Source: an uncultured Oscillospiraceae bacterium (lineage in GTDB: Bacteria > Bacillota > Clostridia > Oscillospirales > Ruminococcaceae). From it: DNA of 22,757 nucleotides. Positions 16,082-21,400 of this stretch are shown here, one piece after another (position 1 is the stretch's first letter; every line of letters starts with the position of its first letter). The notes beneath the pieces were generated by a model. That model did not search any database and was not told the DNA's origin. It saw only the letters and a program-made list of their open reading frames with translations. Both the position numbers and the translations under genes were made by a program. The DNA is taken from NCBI GenBank assembly GCA_934481445.1, contig CAKSPC010000040.1, forward strand, positions 1 to 22,757, in the 5' to 3' direction.

Positions 16082-16588
16082 TCAATTCTTCTCTGCGGCG
16101 TCGAGCAGTATTCTCAGTGCGTCCCGCACTGCCGCCGCACGGACTTCCCCGCGGTTTCCCTCATAAAGGAACCGTCTGCTTTCGGTGCGGTCTTCGGCGC
16201 TTACCCCGATGAATACCGTCCCCACAGGAGCACTTTCCGTGCCGCCCGTCGGTCCCGCAACGCCTGTTGTGGACACCGCGATATCCGCCCCCGAAACGCG
16301 CCTAGCGCCCTGCGCCATTTCTTCGGCGCATTCGCAGCTGTATTCGGTATGAAGCGCCAGCGTATCATCCGAAACGCCCAGCACCTCATGCTTTATCCTG
16401 TTTGAATAGGAGCACAGCCCGAATTCTATCACCGCCGAGCTTCCCGAAACCGCCGTCACCGCCGCGGATATCATCCCGCCGGTGCAGCTTTCCGCCGTGG
16501 CGAGCCTTATCCCACGCTCGGCGAACAGTTTCACTATCTCCTGTGAGAGCGCATTGATATCATCGTATATTTTTTCAAGCTTATCCAT
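16082..16588 (-). CDS. pncC: Nicotinamide-nucleotide amidohydrolase, CinA C-terminal domain
   Basis: Stand-alone CinA C-terminal domain of 168 residues. PncC enzymes deamidate NMN to nicotinate mononucleotide in pyridine-nucleotide recycling. The hallmark ATAESCTGGMISAAVTAVSGSSAV is near residue 30, CSYSNRIKHEVLGV near 62, and ISTTGVAGPTGG-type TTGVAGPTGGTESAPVGTVFIG near 107. It lacks the N-terminal MoCF-like domain of full CinA, as many PncC do. It lies 6 bases after thiI. Confidence 0.9.
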   Translation of the reverse strand: MDKLEKIYDDINALSQEIVKLFAERGIRLATAESCTGGMISAAVTAVSGSSAVIEFGLCSYSNRIKHEVLGVSDDTLALHTEYSCECAEEMAQGARRVSGADIAVSTTGVAGPTGGTESAPVGTVFIGVSAEDRTESRRFLYEGNRGEVRAAAVRDALRILLDAAEKN

Positions 16589-16594
16589 GGCACA

Positions 16595-17797
16595 TCAGTC
16601 GAGAAGCACGGTCTGAACTCCGCACTTGAAACGCTTCACCTCTGTTTTTGCGATAGCCTCGTCCACCATCTTGTCGAAGTCGTAGCTCTGCTCCGCCGCG
16701 ATGATGTCCTCCATCTTCGGGCGGGTACGCGGGTGCTTCGGCGAGAATACCGTGCAGCAGTCCTCATACGGAAGAATGGATGTTTCGTATGTGCCTATCT
16801 TACGGGAAATTTCGGTTATCTCTATCTTGTCCATTCCTATAACGGGACGGAATACGGGATACTCCGCCGCGGCGTTGGTGCAGTACAGCGCCTGCAATGT
16901 CTGGCTCGCTACCTGCGCCACGCTTTCGCCCGTGATGATGGCGCCGTAGCCGTCGCGGTCGCATATCTTGTTCGCAATCTTCACCATCAGCCTGCGCATA
17001 AGCACCGTGAAATACTCCTCGGGGCAGTTGTCGCGCAGCGCTTCCTGAAGTTCAGTAAAAGGCACGCAATAGAACATTATATCTCCGCAGTAGTCCGTCA
17101 TTTCCTCGCATAGCTTCTCGACCTTCATGCGGGCGCGCTCGGAGGTGTAGGGCGGGCTTACATAATGTATGCAGTCCACCACAAGTCCGCGCTTTGCCAT
17201 CATATAACCGGCAACGGGAGAATCTATTCCTCCCGAAAGCATGAGAAGCGCCTTTCCGCTGCTTCCTACGGGCATTCCGCCCGCGCCGATTATTCTCTTC
17301 GCGGAAAGATACGCACCGTTGTCGCGTATTTCCAGTCTTACCGTTACCTCGGGGTTATGGACGTCGACGCCGAGGTGCGGGAACTTATCAAGAATTACCC
17401 CGCCGAGCTCCTGCTGTATCATCGGGGAGTTCATCGGGAACGTCTTGTCGGAGCGCTTCGCTTCGACCTTGAAAGTCTTTGCGTCCTCGAGCGCTTCGCG
17501 GAGATAATCCTCCGCGCCTGCAGCAACGGCCTCAAAATCCTTAGGGAATACTGCACAGCGCTGTATTGCGCCTATACCGAAAACGAATTTCAGCTTTTCG
17601 ACCACAAGATCCATATCAACATCCTCCAGCGGAGTGATGTATATGGTGGACTGTCGTCTGTAATATTCAAACTTGCCGAGCTTTTTAAGGCGGCGCTTTA
17701 TATTTTTCTGGAGCATATCCTCAAAGGTGCCCTTGTTCTCGCCCTTGAGAGCTATCTCTCCGTATTTTACCATCACTATTTCTTTAACTGAGCTCAT
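16595..17797 (-). CDS. thiI: tRNA 4-thiouridine synthase ThiI
   Basis: Uses ATP and a persulfide sulfur to make s4U at position 8 of tRNA and can take part in thiazole synthesis. Domain order: ferredoxin-like plus THUMP N-terminus (KYGEIALKGENKGTFE; RSDKTFPMNSPMIQQELG), then the PP-loop ATPase with LLMLSGGIDSPVAGYMM near residue 187 and ITGESVAQVASQTLQ near 293. At 400 residues it lacks the C-terminal rhodanese domain of the E. coli enzyme, the usual Firmicute form. Sulfur would therefore come directly from the cysteine desulfurase, whose gene overlaps it by four bases upstream. Confidence 0.95.
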   Translation of the reverse strand: MSSVKEIVMVKYGEIALKGENKGTFEDMLQKNIKRRLKKLGKFEYYRRQSTIYITPLEDVDMDLVVEKLKFVFGIGAIQRCAVFPKDFEAVAAGAEDYLREALEDAKTFKVEAKRSDKTFPMNSPMIQQELGGVILDKFPHLGVDVHNPEVTVRLEIRDNGAYLSAKRIIGAGGMPVGSSGKALLMLSGGIDSPVAGYMMAKRGLVVDCIHYVSPPYTSERARMKVEKLCEEMTDYCGDIMFYCVPFTELQEALRDNCPEEYFTVLMRRLMVKIANKICDRDGYGAIITGESVAQVASQTLQALYCTNAAAEYPVFRPVIGMDKIEITEISRKIGTYETSILPYEDCCTVFSPKHPRTRPKMEDIIAAEQSYDFDKMVDEAIAKTEVKRFKCGVQTVLLD

Positions 17798-18918
17798 CTT
17801 CTGACCCTTTCGATCGTTTTTTCTATTTTATCGCAGAGCGCGTCTATATCCTGCTCCGTTGTGTCCGCGCAGAGGGACACCCTCACCGCGCAGTCCGCGT
17901 CCTTGTCGGCAACGCCGAGCGCCGCGGGAACGCTGCTGGTCTTTCCCTTTGAGCAGGCGGAGCCGCTGGAAACGTAAATCTCGTCCTCCTCGAGGGAGTG
18001 CAGCATTATCTCCGAGCGAACGCCGCGAACGCTGAAATTGATTATGTTCGGGACGCATTTTTCGTCGGAATTGATACCGATATTCTCCATCGCCGACAAT
18101 CTTTCCAGCAGGTGCGCTTTAAGCGCCGCGAAGCGCTCATGGTCGCCATGATAGGCTTTCACCGCCGCCTCAAGCCCCGCAATAAGCTCCACAGGCTCCG
18201 TGCCCGAGCGGAGGTTCTTCTGCTGGCCGCCGCCGAGAAGCAGCGGAGCAAATCTCACGCCTTTCTTGACATAAAGCGCGCCTATGCCCTTGCAGGCGTG
18301 GATCTTGTGCCCCGAAACGCTGATAAGATCGCCGTTCAGCGGAACTTTCAGAAATCCCTGCACAGCGTCTATATGTACTATCGTCTTGTCGTTTTTTCGC
18401 TTTACAAGCTTGTACAGCCTGTTCACGTCCACGGTAAATCCCGTTTCGTTGTTGACCGCCATGCAGCTTACAAGTACCGTCCTGTCGTCAACGCAGTCCG
18501 CCAGCGCCTGTTCAAAATCGGGGTGATCTTTCGGCGCGAGCCGAACGACCTCATAGCCCTCGCTTTCCAGCTTGTCCAGGACCCTCGCAACGGACGGATG
18601 CTCTATCGCAGTGGATACTATCTTATTTCCGAGGCGCCTGTACGCCGCGCACGCGCCGAGCAGCGCGGTGTTGTTGCTCTCCGTCGCGCCGGAAGTGAAG
18701 TATATGTCGCCGTCCAGCGGCTGCCTGCCCGAGGACTTCGGGCTGCTTGCCAGCGCCGTAAGCAGCGTTCTTTTCGCGGAGCTTAATATCTGCCCCGAAA
18801 GTATTCCCATTTTATGCAGGGAGCTTGCATTTCCGAAGCGCTCCCTCATTGCATACGACACCGCCTCGCACGCTTCCGCGCACGGCCTTGTCGTTGCGGC
18901 GTTGTCAAGATATATCAT
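17794..18918 (-). CDS. Cysteine desulfurase (NifS/IscS family)
   Basis: PLP-dependent enzyme that removes sulfur from cysteine and hands it on as persulfide. MIYLDNAATTRPC opens the protein, HIDAVQGF is near residue 176, the PLP lysine is in SVSGHKIHACKG, and the catalytic cysteine in SSGSACSKG near 320. 374 residues, complete. The overlap with thiI (ATGA-type) points to a dedicated tRNA-thiolation pair comparable to NifZ-ThiI of B. subtilis, rather than a general Fe-S cluster IscS; no iscU/sufU is nearby. AAAGGGGA precedes the ATG, and an extended -10 promoter lies directly upstream. Confidence 0.94.
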   Translation of the reverse strand: MIYLDNAATTRPCAEACEAVSYAMRERFGNASSLHKMGILSGQILSSAKRTLLTALASSPKSSGRQPLDGDIYFTSGATESNNTALLGACAAYRRLGNKIVSTAIEHPSVARVLDKLESEGYEVVRLAPKDHPDFEQALADCVDDRTVLVSCMAVNNETGFTVDVNRLYKLVKRKNDKTIVHIDAVQGFLKVPLNGDLISVSGHKIHACKGIGALYVKKGVRFAPLLLGGGQQKNLRSGTEPVELIAGLEAAVKAYHGDHERFAALKAHLLERLSAMENIGINSDEKCVPNIINFSVRGVRSEIMLHSLEEDEIYVSSGSACSKGKTSSVPAALGVADKDADCAVRVSLCADTTEQDIDALCDKIEKTIERVRR

Positions 18919-18953
18919 TTCTGTGTGTCCCCTTTATCTTTATCATAATACAC

Positions 18954-18982
18954 CTTATATCAGTATATCACATTTTTTTCAA
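18954..18982 (-). promoter_or_regulatory. Promoter of the cysteine desulfurase-thiI-pncC-sortase unit
   Basis: Minus strand TTGAAA (18977-18982), 17 bases, TATAAG (18954-18959) with a TG one base upstream (extended -10). Transcription would start near 18947, ~30 bases before the ATG. I see no terminator between here and 11157, so all seven downstream genes may share it. Confidence 0.72.
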
Positions 18983-19047
18983 TTTGAACAGTGTTTTTTT
19001 GATTTTTTCACGATTATTTCATTGTTATTACGGCAAAATTACAAAAT

Positions 19048-19132
19048 GTTACGAAACGGTTACAGAAAAGGCAGAAAGGGTAACAAAAAAATAACAATAT
19101 TTCTCTATGCGGTTACAATGTTGTCATATATA
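19048..19132. promoter_or_regulatory. Cluster of GTTAC/GTAAC pentamers, possible operator
   Basis: GTTAC at 19048-19052, 19059-19063 and 19112-19116 and GTAAC at 19080-19084; a further GTAAC is at 19257-19261. The first two are 11 bases apart, one helical turn. They lie in the AT-rich intergenic stretch between the minus-strand desulfurase promoter and the plus-strand promoter at 19133. The rest of 18983-19132 contains no gene that I can support. Binding protein unknown. Confidence 0.35.
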
Positions 19133-19161
19133 TTGATTTTTCGGAATGCTTGTGCTACAAT
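19133..19161 (+). promoter_or_regulatory. Promoter of the predicted small RNA / Cys-rich gene leader
   Basis: TTGATT (19133-19138), 17 bases, TACAAT (19156-19161), preceded by TG one base upstream as an extended -10. Predicted start near 19168, only ~40 bases before the terminator stem at 19207. Confidence 0.75.
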
Positions 19162-19167
19162 ATGTAC

Positions 19168-19240
19168 ATAACGAACAACAAATCAATAATAAAATCCTCC
19201 AATATGCTGCCGCGAATAGACCCGCGGCAGTTTTTCTTTT
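19168..19240 (+). ncRNA. Predicted ~70-nt small RNA or attenuated leader with UCCUCC
   Basis: The predicted transcript is AU-rich and unstructured at its 5' half and exposes TCCTCC (19195-19200), the complement of a Shine-Dalgarno core. It ends in an intrinsic terminator. This is the build of Firmicute small RNAs that block ribosome sites. It could equally be a leader whose terminator controls the Cys-rich gene downstream (GGAGGA at 19344-19349). The existence of the RNA is inferred from promoter and terminator only. Confidence 0.5.
19207..19240 (+). terminator. Intrinsic terminator after the small RNA candidate
   Basis: Perfect 8-bp GC-rich stem CTGCCGCG / CGCGGCAG with an 8-base loop, followed by TTTTTCTTTT. 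Strong on the plus strand, no T-run on the minus. Confidence 0.88.
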
Positions 19241-19277
19241 CCGCCGCAGGATTTCTGTAACCAAAAACGCCCTCCGG

Positions 19278-19328
19278 CATAATATATAGCAGGAAACGAA
19301 AGCTTCAGAGGGAAGCACGAAGTTCCTG
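19278..19328 (+). promoter_or_regulatory. Second promoter-like site and leader hairpin of the Cys-rich gene
   Basis: CATAATATA (19278-19286) fits the CATANNNTA -10 of mother-cell sporulation sigma factors, with AACC (19259-19262) 15 bases upstream, slightly short for such a promoter. Downstream, CAGGAA (19290-19295) pairs with TTCCTG (19323-19328) around an inner GCTTC/GAAGC stem (19302-19306 with 19312-19316). Sporulation control is tentative. Confidence 0.35.
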
Positions 19329-19356
19329 AGAAATATTTTTTAAGGAGGACATCATT

Positions 19357-19512
19357 ATGTCATGCTTCAACTTTGGTGGTAACAACTGCTGCTGGATCAT
19401 CATTCTTATCCTCATCCTGTTCTGTGGCTGCGGCAACGGCTGCGGCAATGGCTGCGACAACGGCTGCGGCAACGGCTGCGGCAACAACAACGGCTGCGGA
19501 TGCGGCTGCTGA
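19357..19512 (+). CDS. Cys/Gly-rich mini-protein, one hydrophobic segment, 51 residues
   Basis: Sequence shows MSCFNFGGNNCCW, a hydrophobic run (IIILILILF, residues 14-22), then a tail built of GC(G/D)NG repeats ending in GCGCGC. Twelve of 51 residues are cysteine. AAGGAGGA lies 7 bases before the ATG, an excellent ribosome site, which together with the terminators supports a real gene although it is very short. Similar short Cys-rich proteins occur in Clostridia, often labelled chorion-class high-cysteine proteins by composition; that label says nothing about function. Metal binding, a disulfide-linked spore or envelope layer, or a membrane-tethered peptide are all possible. There is no hallmark of a bacteriocin leader such as a double-glycine site in the usual context, and no modification or transport genes adjoin it. 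Confidence 0.85.
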   Translation: MSCFNFGGNNCCWIIILILILFCGCGNGCGNGCDNGCGNGCGNNNGCGCGC

Positions 19513-19557
19513 TAACCCGGCACATACCCGCGCGGGAATGCCTGCGTAAATAGGCTT

Positions 19558-19585
19558 TGGCGCCGCTGAGATCTCAGCGGCGCCA
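19558..19585. terminator. 14-bp perfect palindrome between convergent genes
   Basis: TGGCGCCGCTGAGA is followed at once by its exact complement (19572-19585), then TTGCATTATT on the plus strand. It sits between the ends of the Cys-rich gene (plus) and ybaK (minus), the normal place for a shared terminator, although the T-run is weak on both sides. A smaller palindrome CCCGCGCGGG is at 19527-19536. Confidence 0.7.
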
Positions 19586-19590
19586 TTGCA

Positions 19591-20076
19591 TTATTCGCTT
19601 ATGATATCCGCAAATTCGCCCGAGCACGCCTTTGCAAGGTCCGCGGGCGTAAGCTCGAGCTGAAGCCCAAGCTTGCCTCCGCTTACGACCACCTTGTCAA
19701 AATTCTGCGCGGTTTCGTGTATCACGGTGCGGTACTGCTTTTTCATGCCGATTGGCGTGCAGCCGCCGCGAATGTACCCGGTCACTGCGTTGATATCCTT
19801 AACGTGCACCATTTCGAGCGATTTCTCCCCCACGGCGCGGGCGCATTTTTTCATATCAAGCTCCTTATCAACAGGCAGCGCGAAAACATAATACTGCTTG
19901 CTCTTCCCCACCGTGACCAGCGTCTTGAAGCAGCTGTCGTAGCTCTGCCCGAGGATATCCGCGATGTGCTTGCCGTCGACGAATTCGTCGCACTCATAGA
20001 TATGCGGCTCGTAGCTTATCTTTAGCTTATCCAGAATACGCATCGCATTTGTTTTTATCTCTTTTTCCTTTGCCAT
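19591..20076 (-). CDS. ybaK: YbaK/EbsC-family Cys-tRNA(Pro) deacylase
   Basis: Trans-editing enzyme that hydrolyses Cys mischarged on tRNA-Pro. Family features: CFKTLVTVGKSKQYYVFALPVDKELDMKK in the middle, with the conserved Lys after CF (FKTLV), then GYIRGGCTPIGMKK near residue 105, and a C-terminal SGGKLGLQLELTPADL. 161 residues from the ATG at 20076, which has GAGGG 6 bases upstream; a TTG at 20091 is a possible but less likely start. It stands alone, with a hairpin at 20099-20120 separating it from the gene before it. No own promoter is obvious. Confidence 0.9.
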   Translation of the reverse strand: MAKEKEIKTNAMRILDKLKISYEPHIYECDEFVDGKHIADILGQSYDSCFKTLVTVGKSKQYYVFALPVDKELDMKKCARAVGEKSLEMVHVKDINAVTGYIRGGCTPIGMKKQYRTVIHETAQNFDKVVVSGGKLGLQLELTPADLAKACSGEFADIISE

Positions 20077-20088
20077 ATCAATCCCTCG

Positions 20089-20129
20089 CAAAATGAAATG
20101 CCGCCCGTTCGGAGGCGGCAGGATTTTTT
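20089..20129. terminator. Terminator hairpin between the 45-residue gene and ybaK
   Basis: TGCCGCC (20099-20105) pairs with GGCGGCA (20114-20120). On the minus strand it is followed by TTTCATTTTG, after the end of the small membrane protein gene. On the plus strand GGATTTTTT follows, so it may work both ways. Some readthrough would be needed to supply ybaK if it has no own promoter. Confidence 0.72.
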
Positions 20130-20141
20130 CCGTCTAAACGG

Positions 20142-20279
20142 TCAGATCTCGTCATCGTCAAAATCATCGGAGCAGTCGTCGATGAGATTGGTCTTGTTTG
20201 CGAGAAAATATGCAACTGCAGCCGCTGCGAGCGCCGCAAGCGCGATTATCCCGGAAATAATAACAAGCTTCTTTGTCAT
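20142..20279 (-). CDS. Small single-span membrane protein, 45 residues, acidic tail
   Basis: Starts MTKKLVIISGIIALAALAAA, a basic start and one hydrophobic helix (about 5-27), then LANKTNLIDDC and an Asp-rich end (SDDFDDDEI). GGAGGA 7 bases before the ATG, in the 21-base gap after terD, shows it is translated and co-transcribed with terD. I do not recognise a family. The positive N-terminus would put the acidic tail outside the membrane; if the helix were a cleaved signal, a ~20-residue acidic peptide would be released. A calcium link to TerD is a possibility only. Confidence 0.8.
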   Translation of the reverse strand: MTKKLVIISGIIALAALAAAAVAYFLANKTNLIDDCSDDFDDDEI

Positions 20280-20300
20280 AACAAATTCCTCCTTAAAAAT

Positions 20301-20891
20301 TTACTGAAAACGGGACGCCATGTCGCCTATCCCATTATCGTTCGTAGGTTCGCCGATGGCGCCGAACTTCCACTCGCCGTTGTATCGGTAGACTTCGCCG
20401 AACACCATCGCAGTCTTTCCGTCGTAGTTTTCAGAAAGATCGTATTTGCACAGTTCCTTTCCGCTGTCCGCGTCGACAATGCGGATGAACGCGTTCTTTA
20501 TCATGCCGAACTGCTGCCTGCGCTCCGTCGCCTGATAGATCGTAACGACGAAAACTATCCTCGAATAATCCGCAGGCACCTTGGTCAGCTCGACGATTAT
20601 CTGCTCGTCGTCGCCATCCCCGGCGCCGGTGAGGTTATCGCCGCAGTGACGTATCGCGCCGCTTCTGTGGGTGAGATTTCCGTAATACACAACATCTGCA
20701 GCACCGTTGAGTTTTCCCGTCGCGCCGTTTATCAGTATCGCCGATGCGTCGCAGTCGATGTCCTGATGCCTGCTGAACAGCGAGAACCCGTGCGGGGCCT
20801 CGTCCCAGCCAAGCCCGACAACGATCGTTTTCAATCCGTTATTGCCTTTGGTAAGGTCGACCTTCTGACCTTTCTGAAGATTTACAGACAT
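20301..20891 (-). CDS. TerD-family stress protein
   Basis: Calcium-binding TerD domain protein (tellurite-resistance/general stress family, relatives include B. subtilis YceC/D/E). Visible: MSVNLQKGQKVDLTKGN at the start, VVGLGWDEA, then DIDCDASAILI with the acidic calcium-site residues, VVYYGNLTHRSGAIRHCGDNLTGAGDGDDEQI, and the closing GEVYRYNGEWKFGAIG. 196 residues, full length. It is single, not in a ter cluster, so a general stress or metal role is more likely than tellurite resistance. Strong own promoter, then the 45-residue membrane protein 21 bases later. Confidence 0.93.
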   Translation of the reverse strand: MSVNLQKGQKVDLTKGNNGLKTIVVGLGWDEAPHGFSLFSRHQDIDCDASAILINGATGKLNGAADVVYYGNLTHRSGAIRHCGDNLTGAGDGDDEQIIVELTKVPADYSRIVFVVTIYQATERRQQFGMIKNAFIRIVDADSGKELCKYDLSENYDGKTAMVFGEVYRYNGEWKFGAIGEPTNDNGIGDMASRFQ

Positions 20892-20897
20892 TTTATT

Positions 20898-20919
20898 ATC
20901 CTCCTGTTTTTAAAACAGA
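20898..20919 (-). promoter_or_regulatory. Hairpin abutting the terD ribosome site
   Basis: On the minus strand CTGTTT-TAA-AAACAG runs directly into GGAGG; the stem shares the AG before the Shine-Dalgarno core. It is short and AT-rich, so it may only modestly affect ribosome access. Confidence 0.4.
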
Positions 20920-20942
20920 ACCGTAACTTTTGCGGTAGTCTT

Positions 20943-20971
20943 ATTATACAACATTTTTCGGCGAATTTCAA
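20943..20971 (-). promoter_or_regulatory. Sigma-A type promoter of terD
   Basis: TTGAAA (20966-20971), 17 bases, perfect TATAAT (20943-20948) on the minus strand; start near 20936, about 45 bases before the terD ATG. Confidence 0.85.
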
Positions 20972-21021
20972 TAGGCATTCCGAAAAAACTGAAAAATTTT
21001 TACATAGCGTCCGCCGCACTT

Positions 21022-21059
21022 GTTTATATATCAAAAATGATATACACAATATCATAAAC
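21022..21059. promoter_or_regulatory. Nested inverted repeats between terD and pflB
   Basis: GTTTAT, ATATC, AAAAAT, GATAT, ACACA, ATATC, ATAAAC in a row: outer arms GTTTAT/ATAAAC and three alternating ATATC/GATAT half-sites. It lies ~50 bases upstream of the terD -35. Operator-like but may reflect AT-rich composition. The rest of 20972-21203 is AT-rich with no gene I can support. Confidence 0.35.
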
Positions 21060-21203
21060 ATGCATACAGCCCTTTGCACGATTGTTTAGCATAGCAAATT
21101 TTCCTTTTAGTCATAAATACTATATATTGTGTCCGGCGGTTTCAAAAATACTGTAAATATTATAAAAGAATGCACGAATTTTTTGCAAAATGAGAAAATA
21201 CTA

Positions 21204-21232
21204 TTGACTTAAAGGGTGGATTATGTTATAAT
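21204..21232 (+). promoter_or_regulatory. Strong promoter of pflB
   Basis: TTGACT (21204-21209), 17 bases, TATAAT (21227-21232) with TG one base before the -10 (extended -10). Near-consensus, as expected for a highly expressed fermentation enzyme. Start near 21239. Confidence 0.9.
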
Positions 21233-21238
21233 AGCGTA

Positions 21239-21400
21239 GGTTGAAAAAGACGGACGCAAGTTGACACGAACGTGCCGCGAAATGGCGTTTCTCAGAAATA
21301 ACCGCTGAGTATACGCCATGCGCCTAAGGTAAGTGTTGTGCTGTTAGTTTTTGCTAACCAACGAAATTGTACCCGGCAAAGTATATGGAGGTATTACAAG
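21239..21400 (+). promoter_or_regulatory. Structured pflB leader, unassigned
   Basis: About 160 nt of leader. ATGGCGT (21282-21288) pairs with ACGCCAT (21313-21319), enclosing CTCAG/CTGAG (21291-21295 with 21305-21309) and a 9-base loop AAATAACCG. A second stem GTTAG/CTAAC (21343-21347 with 21354-21358) has a T-rich loop. Ribosome site GGAGG is at 21387-21391. I cannot match it to a known riboswitch; regulatory function is inference. Confidence 0.5.

Noticed and set aside
19124..19318. Minus-strand frame of up to 64 codons overlapping the small RNA candidate
   Set aside because: An inner GGAGGA plus TTG could start a ~20-codon peptide, but composition is unconvincing and it runs across a strong plus-strand terminator; kept only as a caveat.
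21210..21222. AGGGTGG resembling a T-box antiterminator sequence
   Set aside because: It lies inside the promoter spacer, upstream of the transcription start, and no other T-box features occur.
21239..21400. ZTP (pfl-motif) riboswitch before pflB
   Set aside because: The conserved GGGUCGUG and CCGCCUGGGC elements expected of that class are not present.
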